A stretch of DNA of 64,000 bases, taken from assembly GCA_030272585.1 (NCBI GenBank), contig BSYQ01000003.1:6758001-6822000 (forward strand), given 5' to 3'. Source of the stretch: Bryopsis sp. KO-2023. Its lineage: Eukaryota > Chlorophyta > Ulvophyceae > Bryopsidales > Bryopsidaceae. Of the stretch, positions 25,705 through 37,033 are shown piece after piece. Position 1 is the stretch's first letter; each line of letters begins with the position of its first letter. The position numbers and the translations under genes were made by a program. Under the pieces are notes generated by a model. The model was not told the origin of the DNA, ran no database searches, and was given only the letters and a program-made list of their open reading frames with translations.

Positions 25705-26968
25705 TGGACTCATGCTGTACTCTTCGATGAATAGAGCAGGGTATCAGAAACGGAAGGATGTTTCGGGGCAAGTTTGGCGGATGGGTGAGTTTTTGTCTTC
25801 CATGATCTGAAGGACTAGGAGCAAAAGACCAGTGCTGTACTTGTCCCACAGAGTCTAGGTTTCCCTTTTCTGGGGTTTTAGGGGCGCAAGCTCTGGAGAC
25901 TTTTACATCTGCTTGGAGATCACTTTTGAAGGATAGGGCTCTGTTCAGTAGCTCAAACAAAATAAGAGCTGTTAAGAGCTGTTGTTAGGGGCATGGCAAG
26001 TTCTGAACTGGATGGGGGGCATTATTTTGGTAGGTGGATGGGTTTTCCTTTTTGGGGGGGGAAAGATGTGATTTTTTCATCAATGACACAACTTTCTGGC
26101 TCAACAAACTCGACTTGCCAGAAATACCCTTAAAAACTCCAGACCAAAAGAAAAAGAAGAATGTAAGAATAAAACCAGAATGAAGAATCAGTGCGTCCCC
26201 CAAATACGTATCTATACATGTAAGAATCGTTGATGGCTGGTAAATTTTACAGTATGAGATTTGTTGGTTCGATTTCATTCCGATTTAATTTATTTCTTAA
26301 GATAAATAAATAAATTACTACAGTTCAAGAAAAATAGGCATCTGCTTCTCTATTAGCTATTCCTGAAAGTCTTTATGGGAAAAGGGGAAAAAAGGATTTG
26401 CTGGAAAATTACATATCAGCATTGAAACACAAATAACTGGAGTGATAAACTGGAAAAGAATAGTCAATGAGTTTTGTTGCTCCGAGACCAATAATTAATC
26501 TGAGCTTTATATATGGTGCTCCCCTCCAAAGCCCCTCTACCAACAGTCAACTCCCTACGTTCAACTAGGACTACTTAAAATCCAATTGGGAGGATGAAAC
26601 AGAACTAGGACTGGCTGTGTTCAATGAGTCACTGTCAGACAAGAGTTTCAATGATTCAAGACACAATTTGAATGGTTCAGTATACTCCACTATTCCAGTA
26701 TCTATTTCCCCCTGTCTGTTGTCTCTCTCCCCACCTTCCCCCATCGAAACAAGAGAAGGAAACGAATGAAAATAGTGGAGAGATCAATACCTTGTTCACC
26801 CACTGAGAGTTCCAACACCCTGAATTTACCAAACTCGCTGTCCACTTCTTTCTCTGAAGGGGAGCAAACAATATATATTGGAAGTCGCTTGCTTGCCCCA
26901 TTTTCTATATTTTTTTTCGGAATCATTGGCGCTTTGCTGCGAAGACGACGAAGCGCAAGCTTGATCTC

Positions 26969-27012
26969 GACAGGAGGAGGATTCGAACCTCCTTGAAACA
27001 GGTCTCCCCGTT
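26969..27012 (-). other. tRNA-like (T-arm / B-box) module, right arm
   Basis: Minus-strand copy of the left-arm module, with GGAGGTTCGAATCCTCC and then TCCTGTC. Upstream it has TGGGGTAACGGGG, which resembles an A box with one mismatch, about 29 bases from the B box (about 44 in a standard tRNA). Confidence 0.5.
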
Positions 27013-27124
27013 ACCCCACCCCTGGCGTATCGCGAACGTTCAGCCGTTGCTTTCGTCAGTGGCGAAAAAGTTACACCAGTGGCACTGCAACACACAAAGC
27101 GCTGGCAACTTGCCGTTGGCGAGC

Positions 27125-27224
27125 AGAACCGTCGTGAAAAGTGCACGAAAAGAACGCCACGTGCGCTCGTGTCCACGTCGGATTCGGCGGGTTGGGATTC
27201 GGCGGGTTGGGATTCGGCGGGTTG
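27125..27224 (-). repeat. right terminal inverted repeat
   Basis: Reverse complement of 25398-25497, 100 of 100 bases, with the 15-base tandem units at 27182-27226. Confidence 0.9.
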
Positions 27225-27234
27225 TACCCGAACC

Positions 27235-27245
27235 GATTAGATGGT
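27235..27245 (+). repeat. target-site duplication, right copy
   Basis: GATTAGATGGT directly follows the right end and matches 25380-25390. Confidence 0.8.
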
Positions 27246-27530
27246 CCTGACTGGAGTCAAACCGAGCACGTCGCTGTGAATTGACGCAAGAGAAAGGATT
27301 TTTCCACAGTCAGTGTGAACAGGGAGGTTTCTTTTGCAGCCAGACTTGCAGTGAAGCCACCGTACGTTTGGCTTTTTTATTGTTCAACGACATGGACATG
27401 CACGAGCCCTGAGAACGAGCACTGTTCTTTTTCGACGGGGAAAAGGCACTTAATTGAGCGCGACTCTTAGACGAGACACGAGCAAAACAAAAAAAAGAAG
27501 AAATTGAGCGAGAAGGAGAGCGCGAAAAAC

Positions 27531-28259
27531 ATGTGGACCTGGAAGCAACGCATGCTGTGTTTGGCGTTGACGGTGTTTCCTTTGGGAGAGATTCAAGTGC
27601 ACCCCAATCCTGCCAGAATCAAACGCCCAGCAAGCTCGGACCTGAAGCGAAAGTCCCCACGGCGCGCAGGTTACGATGCCTCGAGTCTGGAAATGTTCAC
27701 GAATATCCATTGGGGGACTATCAAGATATTGATGGGGTTGCTGGATTCCGTGCAAGATAGCCTCTCGTGGGTGTGTTCATGCTTGCCCAACGGGGAGATT
27801 TCGGAACTCGACGCGTGCTACGTCAGGACGGGGAGGGAGCTGCTGGAAAGGTTGAACGAAGATCACTCCAAACTGGAGAGGGAGGTCACGGTGTTGAAAG
27901 GGGAGCTTTTCGCCACTAGGGAAAACCTAGTTTCACTCTCCAGAGAGAATGTGGGGCTGAAACAGAAGCTGTCATCTTCCAAAGAAGCGGGTCTTATTCT
28001 GGAACAAGACCGGAAGCAACTCCAGGCGTTGTTGGAGGATAAGCACCGACTTCAGGAAGATAACTACAGATTGGAACGGGAAATCGGGGCTCTCCAGGAG
28101 TTGCTGGAATATGCAGCCGAACATGTGCTAGATAGGATGAGCTGTCAAGCTGCAGACGAGGATATACGCTCCGATGGACTGGAGCAACACTCTGAACAGG
28201 ATTTGACAGACATGGAGTATTTGGAAGACCCAGCAGCAGACCCCCCGAGAGTGATCTGA
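27531..28259 (+). CDS. intronless coiled-coil protein
   Basis: An unknown 242-aa protein in one exon. The start is the ATG at 27531 (MWTWKQRMLCLALTVFPLGE); the open frame extends upstream, but without an ATG. The N-terminus has a short hydrophobic stretch that could be a weak signal peptide or anchor. A basic Pro/Ser segment follows, then a region with Trp (IHWGTIKIL, LSWVCSCLPNGE). From about residue 95 there is a Leu/Glu/Lys coiled coil with a leucine-zipper look (LLEDKHRLQEDNYRLEREIG). The tail is acidic (DLTDMEYLEDPAADPP). No family recognised. The element ending at 27234 lies about 300 bp upstream and could have altered its promoter. Confidence 0.7.
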   Translation: MWTWKQRMLCLALTVFPLGEIQVHPNPARIKRPASSDLKRKSPRRAGYDASSLEMFTNIHWGTIKILMGLLDSVQDSLSWVCSCLPNGEISELDACYVRTGRELLERLNEDHSKLEREVTVLKGELFATRENLVSLSRENVGLKQKLSSSKEAGLILEQDRKQLQALLEDKHRLQEDNYRLEREIGALQELLEYAAEHVLDRMSCQAADEDIRSDGLEQHSEQDLTDMEYLEDPAADPPRVI

Positions 28260-29863
28260 TTGATCCACATGGTGGATCAATTTTTTTTCATCGGGTTTTT
28301 TGAGAGAGAGAGTCCCGACATCACAATGCGGTTTTGACAGAAAAATTGATCGGAAAACATAAAAAAGGGGGAAAATGCAGAAGAAATCTGCAAAGATAAA
28401 AAAAAAAAAAGGAATGGCCCAGTGGGAGGCTGCCACGAAAAAAAAAAAATGGTAAGTTGGCGGGAAACATAACACAGGCCTAGGCAAAATAATAATGTGA
28501 TGATTTTGATTTTTCATCTTATAGAGGTATCTTTCCCCTGAACATATATATGTTCGAAACGATGAGAAGGAAACAAAAACCAATTCAAGGAATGGGGAAA
28601 CATTTAAAAAAGAAGAAAACGCAACTTTTTTTTTTCTCACACATTCTCTTCTCACACTCGGAATGTTCTTTTTTTGGAATTCCGAGGGCTGCAATGTTTG
28701 TCAGAGTGTTTTTTTTTTGGGGGGGGGGGTTGGAAAAAGAAAGAAAGTAATGTGGGTTAGGGAAAAAAAACCAAGAAAAAAGAGTAAGGGGGCCTGGGTC
28801 TGTTGAAGAGGTTTTTGTCGTAGATGGGTTGTATTTGATCGAAGGGAGGTGCTGGTTTCCAGCTCTGTATTATTTTTCCTTTTTTTTTTTTAATTCTTTG
28901 GGGGGTTCGTTGATGTGGTTTTATTTTTTGTTTAGAAAAACGGATCGTCTGATGTGTACAAAACTCATTGTGATTTTCTTATCAGGATTGTGGTTTGAAG
29001 ATTTGTCTTCGGGGAAGGGGGCTTTTTCATTCAGATTTAGTCTATTAATGTCAGCATTTACCAAAAATACGGGTGGCAAAACAGAGAAAGAGGTCATGCC
29101 AAAAGGTCGGGGAAAAAACAAGGGAAAAAGAATCAACACCAAGGATGAAAGAGAATTTTTGGCATCAGAAAAATAAGAAATGAAGGTGGTGGTGGAGGAG
29201 TGTTTTCTTCATTTTAGAGGTTTCTGCTGTGCAGTTTTTGAGATGGGGGGTTGGGAAGGGAGGGGGGTTTGGAGTTCGTTGTGGCCGCACCGTGGATTTC
29301 CTAATGGACACTAGGGGTTTTTCAACGAAGATAGGAAAGGATGTGAAAGAACGCAACACTTGGGTTGTGATAGTTTATGAAAGATATGTCTTCTTTCTGT
29401 GTGTCTGTCTGGTGCCAACTGTGGTTTTCAGAAAATCGAGTATGCTTTCTGTTGTGCCTGTTCCCTCTTGTGTGTTGGGTTGGAGGGAAAAAAAGCTGGA
29501 AATTGTTTTGTCTGCAGGATGGATTTGCTTTCGGATTTTAGGTTTTTTTTTACAAGTGTTTTTCTCTCTCTCTCTGGTTGTTTTGGTTTTTTTGCGATTG
29601 TACATGTTCCGTAAAAAAAAATGAATGGCGTATGTAGTTGTTTCACTTTAGAAATGATGACTGCTTTTAATAGAATGAAACAAAATCGACCTCCTCATAA
29701 TCAAACCAAACCAATTCGGTGGTATGTCAGGTGATGCCTTGGGGGCATGTCCATAATTTCTAAGACTTCTTTTTCTTTGTGAAAAAAATTCAACAAAAAT
29801 TTAGGAGTTTTCATTGTATGGAAAAGGAACTTGGATGCAGTAGTTCATCGCTGAGTGAAAAAC

Positions 29864-29896
<33 letters not shown>

Positions 29897-29917
29897 ATTA
29901 TTCATTAATTTTTTTAG
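28260..29917. other. gene-poor, G/T/A-rich 3' flank
   Basis: Downstream of the plus-strand coiled-coil gene. Runs of A, T and G (for example around 28712-28730) with few C on the plus strand, and an AT dinucleotide repeat at about 29862-29890. No exon supported. Confidence 0.5.
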
Positions 29918-30660
29918 GGTCGAGAGCGTCAAGCTCAGCTAGTGAAGGCTCTTTCCAAGGTTTTGTTGAGACGCACGAAAGTAGTCATACAAGATCAAAT
30001 GCCCAAGAAACAAGACAACGTGGTGTTTTGTGAGCTGAGCCTGCAGCAAGGGAAGGCATATAAAAGGCTGTTGAGCTCTCCAGATGTACAACTACTGGTG
30101 TGTGTGTGTGCATTTCTCTTTTTTTTTAAAGTAGCAAATCGATTCTGAAAATATTCAAGCAGAGAAAACAGATGTAAAAAAGTCCGATGATTTGAAAACG
30201 ATTGAATTCTGTCTTGTATGTCAAAAGCTTAATTTTAGTTGTTGGTTTTTGCCGTTCAAAATTTACGACAAGAGCAAGACAAACCGCAAAAATATTCCTT
30301 AATGAAATCTTTGCACCGTTACTGTGCTTTCGCCAGGTCAACAGTGACAACCCATGCCGATGTGGATCTGGCTTGACTCAAGCAAAGTGCTGCCAGAGGC
30401 ATGCGAGTAGGGAAGACGGCGGAGTGCTGTGGCCTCAATTTCATTGCTGCACTTGTGACAATGCCTACGATCCGACAACAAATCCGTCTGGATGCAAGAG
30501 ACACAAGCCAAATGGGTGCAAAGAAGCTCGTGAAGAAATGGGACTGCAAGGGAGGCTCGATTGTCCACATTGTTTGGTTTTGCCGGTGTTGTCGTTGCTG
30601 AGGAAAATCTCAAATCACCTTGAGCTGGTGAAGGCGGACAGACAACAGGATGAAGATCAG
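29918..30660 (+). CDS. ERCC6L2: SNF2-family ATPase, ERCC6L2-like: segment between the helicase lobes (fragment)
   Basis: Two exons join in phase: 29918-30097 and 30337-30660. The first carries the SNF2 signature after the first ATPase lobe (GRERQAQLVKAL, VLLRRTK) and QDNVVFCELSLQQGKAYKRL, typical of ERCC6L2/plant SWI2 proteins. The second has a Cys-rich insert (CRCGSGLTQAKCCQRH, then further Cys pairs) that may bind zinc, and CPHCLVLPVLSLLRKISNHLE. The donor after 30660 is GTGCAC, followed by a CATCTC-type hexamer repeat. No exon for the second helicase lobe appears up to 34 kb. The part of the protein that should precede this lies downstream at 38.9-39.7 kb, so this is a displaced or truncated piece of the gene. 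Confidence 0.85.
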
Positions 30661-30725
30661 GTGCACATCTGCATCTCCATCTGCATCTACATCTCCATCT
30701 CCATCTCCATCTCCATCTCCATCTG
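30661..30725 (+). repeat. hexanucleotide repeat (CATCTC-like)
   Basis: About ten units of CATCTC/CATCTG just inside the intron after 30660. Simple repeat; the open frame across it is not coding. Confidence 0.8.
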
Positions 30726-33700
30726 GGAGGGGAAAAAAAAACAGAAACGGAAGAAAAAAAAATCGGAAAGGTTTACCTGTGCGAAACAATTTAGTTCGCT
30801 TCTTTTCGAAATGAAAAAACCACACCCATAAGCAAAATTGATCGGGTAGCTACGAAAACTGGGAGCTTTGTTTAAAAAAATTCCGTGTTTTTTATACTTG
30901 AAGAGTAGGGAAATTATGAATGGACCTCCTGATGCCTTTCTATTTCAAAGAAAAAAGCTATTTGTTTGTTTTTTCGTTTTTACCACTGCTCGTGTGTGTG
31001 TATATATTTGCATCTAAAAAAAAAGGAGAAAAGAAAAGAAAGTGGAGGTCAAGGGGGAGAAAAAGACGGGGGAATGTCACAGAAATGTATATAAACTTCC
31101 CTTTCTTTCTTTTTTTTTTTTTTTGAAGGAAAGAGCAAAAAAAAAAAATATGACATGTGATTTTTCAAGGGGGTTTGTAAGAAGTTTCTTCGTCGATTTA
31201 CCACCTTAATTGTTTTTCTTTTTGGGCAAAAGTCCTGCGCGATATGATGGAGAGGGGGGGGGGATTTGAGAGGGGTAGAAGGGGGGGGGAGGGGGGGTTG
31301 TGTTTTTTTTGGGTGTTTCTGTAATATTGCGATGCTGAGAAGGAAAATACAGGCGGGGTGCTCAATTCTCGAATGTATTAGATGTGTGCGTACGTGTGGC
31401 TTTGTGTTTAGTGTGAAAAAAAAAAAAGACTGAAGACGACAGAAAAAAAGGGGACTTGCCATTTGTTGCTGAAAGGGGGTTTTGACAATGAGGTGCGACC
31501 GGACAACAGGCAAAAAAAAAGAAAAGAAAGAAAGAAGTGATGAAGTGCAGAGAGGGGCAGAGCATAACAGATACAGGAAAGAACAAAAATTGCCCTCAAC
31601 AAGATATACATGTAGTGTTTTTTTTCTGCTTTGTTTTCGTGTTTGTTTCGGGGTATGGTGGTAATATGTTTTCTTTTTTTTCTTTTTGCTTTGGGCTCCT
31701 TGCGGTTGTGGGAGATGAGAGTTTTTCTTTTCTTTTTTTTTTTCTTCTTTTTTTTCTTCAATATATGGTGGTGGGTTGGGTGATGATGGAAGGAATTTTG
31801 TTCGATTGAACATCATTGCGGGGGTAATTTGATGGAAAAAAAAAGGGAAAAAAAAGTGTCACTGAGAAGAAGAAGAAAAGGGAAAAGCAAAAAAGCAAGA
31901 GAAGAAAAACAAGAGGAGGGAAAAAGATACTGCGGTTTTTTTTCGTCATTCTTGTATTGATTCCATCTCCCCCCCCCAAAAAAAAAGAAAAAGACAGAGA
32001 GAGAGATGAAAGTCAACAAAAAAAGGAAAGAAAAAAATGAACCGTTGCGAAACATTTGGGGTCCCCACGCACAAGATAAAGATAAAAGGAAAGAGAGATG
32101 ACAATATATGGAAAGACCGGTAGCAAAGCCAAGCAGCAAAGCGGGAAAATATATATATATGTGCATATATTCTTTTGAGGGTTGACAGGCGATGGGGCTG
32201 TTTTTTTTTGGTGTCAAGTCGTGTTTTGTTGTCGCTCTTTTTCGATGACGAAATAATCGTGACCAAAAAATTAAAAAAAGATCAACTGGAAGGCAACAGA
32301 AAAAAAAAATGTGGGAAAAAAAGGAAAGAAAAAGGAAAAAAAAAACTGTGTAAATTCAGGGGTCACGTTGTTTGAAAGGTTTGTAGAGACGGCATAATTG
32401 ACCTGGGGATGGTCCTCATATATATATTTTCGGTGGCATTTGTGTGTGTGTATGTGTGTGAAATTCGGGTGGGTGTTGTTTTGTTCTATGTATGCAAGTT
32501 TGCGAGGAAAAAAAAAAAAGGGATGGAGAAGAAGAAGATGAAGGGGTGTGGGAGGGGGGGGGAAGGGTTTGGTGGGGTGTTTGCAAGAAGGGAAAAATAT
32601 TTTCAAAAAGAAAAAACTTTGGATTGATTTAGGGATGGGTTTTTTTGCGGGGAGGGCCAGAACAGGAAAAAAAAGAAAAAGAGAGAGAGAGAGAGAATGA
32701 TTTCACATGTTTTCGTGTTTTTTTTTGTTTTCGTTTTTTTTTTTATTTCCGCAACACCTTGAGGGAAAACAACAAAAAGAAAGCTATGGGAAACAAATAT
32801 ATATGCTTCATTAATTTGTTCCGTTTTTTTGTTTCTTTTGAAAACGATTTTTTTTTTTTAATTTGGGAGTGGGGGAAAGGGAATCCACACCTCCCCCCCC
32901 CCCCTTAGCTCTGTGTCATTTTTCCCGCCCCCCCCCCCTCCTATCGTTTGTTTCTTGCTTTGTTTTTTTTTCAAAAAAAGGTTTTTGAGTTTTGAAAAAA
33001 GGAAAAAAAAAGAGAAGAAATGGGAGAGATAAAGATTGAAAAAAAGGCGTGTCTTTTTTTTGTTTGTTAAAATATTGGAGGGTTTGGATGCTTTTTCAGT
33101 TGTGGTTTTTCTTTTATTTCTTTAAAAATACCTTGATCATGTAAACCTTATCTTTGCAAACTGGAGCACCAGGCATTACAATTGTGTTGGATTTGTTTAA
33201 TTCTTCAATGGAATATTTCAATCCCTAGATTTTGCAAAGATTAATTGAGGGGTGGACATTAAAAATATATATTTGATATATATTTGTGTATGTGTGTGAT
33301 TTGACATTCTGGCGGTGGTGGGGTGGCGGTGGTGAAATTGAACAGTTCCTAGTATAGAAACAGATTTCGGTTTTTAGCCAGGGGTGGGGGGGGGGAATCA
33401 AAGAAAAAGGAAAATACATGATTGGGTTATTTTTTTCTCCTTTTGGGTTGAGCAAGATTGGAGGGAAAAAAAAGAAGAAAAATGAAGAAAAAGGTGACAA
33501 AAAACATTGAACTTTGCTTCTAGAGGGTGGGTCTCTGAGAAGGTTGTCCTATGGACTCTTACAAATTGACCCTTTTTTTCGGGGTTTCATTTTGTTGGTT
33601 TCAACGCCATCGACAGATTTCTTTCTTTTTTGGGGGGAAAGGGGGGGTGGGGTTGGATGAAAAATCTTGGACGAGACAGACAGAACTCGGTGTTTATTTG

Positions 33701-34716
33701 GGAGGTTGTACATAAGGGTGTTTTTTCTTGTTTTCTTTTTATTTCTTTTTTTTCTTGGTTTTGTGCCTCTGTCAGGTTGGCTTTAAGGGTTTGGGGGAGG
33801 AAAAAGAAAGGAAAAACGATGGGAGACATTTTTTTTCTTGTGCATTTTTTTTCTTGTGCATTTTTTTTCGGTGATCCCCCCCTTTTAGCCTTTGGGTGGC
33901 AAATATGTAGATTGCCAGAACCAAGTTTTGCTCTGGCCAGATGGCATAATGGGTTCCTTTAACAAAAATATGGGGAAATGTATTGCTGGATTGTGTAGTG
34001 GGATGGGCGGAGCAGTCCTTGGTGCAACCGAGAGGAAGGATGCATGTGACCCAGAAAACAATAAATGGCTACTTCACTAATGGGTTCCATAACTGTGATG
34101 CAGTCTATTTTTATCAGAGCAGAACCAAAAAGGTTGATTGTACATAGCACGAACAACCCATTTCCTTGAAGACCCACTGTTGAATCCGAAAGTACAAGTC
34201 AGACAAAAGGCATCAACAGCACCATAATCCACAATTGCTAGGTTGGATGTCCCTCAAGAGAAAAACAGATGAGAAACAAATTGTTGAACCCCTCCACTAA
34301 GTGAAAACCAAGCTGTAGAACTACAGTCACTTGTCAAGAACACCCATCACCAACCAGGGCACCAAGGCTTAGCATTGAAAGTGTTTTTTCTTGCTTATGT
34401 TATCGTGTCTTTGCACAGACGCGATCATAATGTTGCGATCATTCATGATTTTGGCAGAGTTATCAGGCGGATTATTGGATTACAGCCGGAAAAACATAAA
34501 CAATGTTGTAGAACTGGAAGGGCAATACACAAGTTGAACTTCTTACACTGTGACCCCCCCCTATCAGTCCGCCTTTCATGTGCATCTTAGTCTTGATGCT
34601 ACAAAAAATGTACTGAAGCCTTCATCTATTTACAAAAGCAATTGAGCTTTTCGAAAAAAAACTACTAATATATATTCCAAACCTGCCTAAAAATTAATAC
34701 AAAAGAAGCAAAAAAT
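30726..34716. other. low-complexity region without supported genes
   Basis: Nearly 4 kb dominated by A, T and G homopolymers on the plus strand (G runs near 31254-31300, 32551-32562 and 33384-33395), with a C-run exception near 32890-32940. A 16-base tandem (CATTTTTTTTCTTGTG) is near 33838-33870. The long minus-strand frame at 31049-31816 translates homopolymers and is not a credible gene. From about 33.9 kb the sequence becomes normal in complexity and forms the 3' flank of the pseudokinase gene. Confidence 0.5.
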
Positions 34717-36371
34717 TCACCATTTACTCGGCTCCGAACGGATCTTCCCTCCCTCCAAGCCTTTGGCAATGTTCACCAAGCTGGGTTGATTCTCGATGTT
34801 TACCATTCTCTGTTAAAAATCACAAGCTTCATTCGACATTATCAATTGTATTAACCCTCTAAAATGAATCGCTGAGGAAATGAGATGGATAACTCAAGCA
34901 AACATGAATTCAACATGACAACTCACCAATATCAATTCCCTTATTCCTGGAGATAGCGTCGGAGTTGGCCCAACCGAATCCTCCGCCACCTGTTTCAAAG
35001 CTTCCTCTTTCTTACAGCCCAGGGCCAATTGAAGGGCACATACTCCCAAAGCGTAGACATCCCAGTCAGCTGAGCGAGCTGAGTCATCGGTTGGAGCAGG
35101 GGGGTCGTAGGATGGAGAGGATCTAAGCAACAACACTTGACCTCATATATTGCTGCTATTTTTATTTTTATTTTTTATTTTTCAAATATTGGTGTATACA
35201 CATGAACAAACCAACAAAGTCATGTTTTGCCTATCATTGCGAGCCACGAAAGCCAAAAAGTAAAAATCTCAAAATAACTTTCCCCAAAAAACCATATGGC
35301 TGGAAGTATCTGCCCCAAGGTTCACTCTACAGTATGCAAAACAGAAAGAAAAAAGGTCTTATTGTTCTGATTTTTCCCTTACTTGGATTCGAAAAACAAA
35401 CGCCGCAAATCTCGTCTCTGGATCTTGTCAAAGCTCCCTCCCAGCTTGAACACCACCAAACCAGGAAAGCTGTGTTGTTGAATGGTAGCGGTCGTGACAT
35501 CCCAATGAACAACACCTTTAAAGTGCATCCATGCCAATCCCCATCCAATCTGAACACGAAACGCACAACCAACCGAATTAAATCCAACTGTCAGTCAAAC
35601 TGAAATCGGGGAAACACAAGCTAAAATATATATACCATCAGAAAAATTGAATCCACTCGGCTTTCCCCGTTATACTTACGTTTTGCAAAACGAGGCAAAT
35701 GGTCGTCTCTGCAACACCGCCAGGTTCACTTGCGATCAACTCGTCTAAAGTTGAGATGGGTACCATGGGGCAAGGAGCTTTCCACACAATGAATTCGACC
35801 TGAAATTTTCCCTTTTCCATTCCGAAGCCAACAGGCTGCTCGATGTGAGCATTGGATTGACAGATCCTCCACACCTGAATTTTCTACATATTCAAATACA
35901 CATTTGTTAAAATTTTATTGAGAACTGGCATCACAGAACAAGCACAACAAATTTTTAATTCCTAAAACCATTCAATACCATTAATTTCAATTGAAGTTGT
36001 ATATGGGAGCTGAGGTTACCTTGAGAAATCTGACTTTACAGTTGCTCCTCGCATTCTTGTCGCTCCTTAGCTGGCCGCCAGGCCACTTCAGTATGGACGC
36101 GTGCACCTTCCCAGAAGTCAGTTTGTGCGTTCCAGGTCCAGAGGGGGGAACCTTCAGCTTAAATCCATAGTCTCTGAAACAAGGCACAAACGAATAAATC
36201 AAACGAATAAATGGCGCGAAAATAAAGGTTACTCCTTCCGCGACACTCTTAGTTCCGTTGGATTTTTCCTCACGCGAGACAGTGCATGTTCAAGAATTCT
36301 GCCTTCTCCTCCCCGAGTTTTTCCCAGCGGGTGCGCCATAGTGAAGGGTCGATTTCTGTATCGAAATAATT
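34717..36371 (-). CDS. protein-kinase-like protein, probable pseudokinase (5' end not found)
   Basis: Six exons join in phase: 36371-36274, 36173-36020, 35874-35680, 35549-35383, 35122-34927, 34809-34717 (300 aa to TGA). The kinase-like part has GLAWMHFKGVVHWDVTTA where HRDxKxxN is expected (HWD, Lys and Asn absent), no recognisable DFG (KLGGSFD at that place), then a C-lobe with SADWDVYALGVCALQLALG. No glycine loop was identified. The first exon (NYFDTEIDPSLWRTRWEKLG) resembles the region after an F-box, but no F-box was found upstream. A coding start remains unknown: the acceptor at 36372 implies at least one more exon, probably between 36.4 and 36.8 kb. Catalysis looks unlikely, and a binding or scaffold role is inferred. 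It is divergent from the DUF3119 gene. Confidence 0.75.
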
Positions 36372-37033
36372 CTGCGAAGGAACACGCCGATACTCAAACG
36401 AACGGCGCCCAAGGAAAAATGACGCTCAGCACAATCAGTGATGAAGAAAACGCAGAAGACAAGAGTCGTCACCGAGACAAACATCGGAGTTTCATCGCAA
36501 GGACAGAGCTACTGAAACAAACGTGTTACCGGTAGTATGCTACTCCGATCAAGAACAGTTCGTGCCATATTTCAAAAACAACAGAGAGAGGTTCGATGTT
36601 CCAGGGGAAAGAGTCACAGAATAAGACATACAAACCTTAACGACAGTCCAAGTTATACTTCCCAGCGATCTCCAAACGCTGGAACACAAGAATCAACCTA
36701 CACTCACCCGTTCGCCTAGTCTTCCTCGGTAGGAGGAACCTCGTGAACGGAAACAGTTCTCTTCCTCGCGTTCGCGCCACCTTCTTACTCTCCTGGCCAG
36801 CTAAAAACCGAGCACGTCACGTTTGAAAAAAAAAAGTGTGATGAACTTGAAGGGAATCTACTCGGTACAGAACCCCTGTCATAAAGTACAACATGTCGAC
36901 GTTCATAAAATTATCCCAGCAAAGCGCCAAAATGACCAGTTGCATAGGTGTGTTTCCGCCAACCAATCCCATCCGGGTTTGAAGAGGTTTTCCAGTTTGG
37001 TTGGTGTGGCGAGAGAAAAAACTGACGCTGTGT

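Larger units (their letters stand above)
25391..27234. mobile_element. non-autonomous DNA transposon-like element, Mutator-like candidate
   Basis: An 1844-bp element flanked by a perfect 11-bp direct repeat. Its ends carry inverted repeats, identical for 100 bases: 25398-25497 and, reversed, 27125-27224. Each begins with three 15-base units (CCCAACCCGCCGAAT), the outermost right unit being imperfect. Beyond the perfect part the arms diverge but regain similarity at a conserved 44-base module (25661-25704 and 26969-27012). No transposase frame is visible, so it would depend on another element. Long inverted repeats plus a duplication of 9-11 bp fit Mutator-like elements in general; the superfamily is inferred and no family match was checked. 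Confidence 0.75.

Noticed and set aside
25391..27234. CRISPR-like array from the repeated 15-base units
   Set aside because: Units are contiguous without spacers and lie in terminal inverted repeats of a eukaryotic element.
27504..27530. Upstream extension of the intronless coiled-coil gene starting at TTG
   Set aside because: Eukaryotic start expected at ATG; 27531 is the first in-frame ATG.
30661..30831. Open-frame continuation of the SNF2 exon through the CATCTC repeat
   Set aside because: A donor at 30661 ends the conserved coding sequence and the repeat translates to an Ile/Ser run.
31049..31816. 255-codon open frame on the minus strand
   Set aside because: Its product is runs of Lys, Phe, Ser and Pro from A/T/G homopolymers; low-complexity sequence, no splice or family support.
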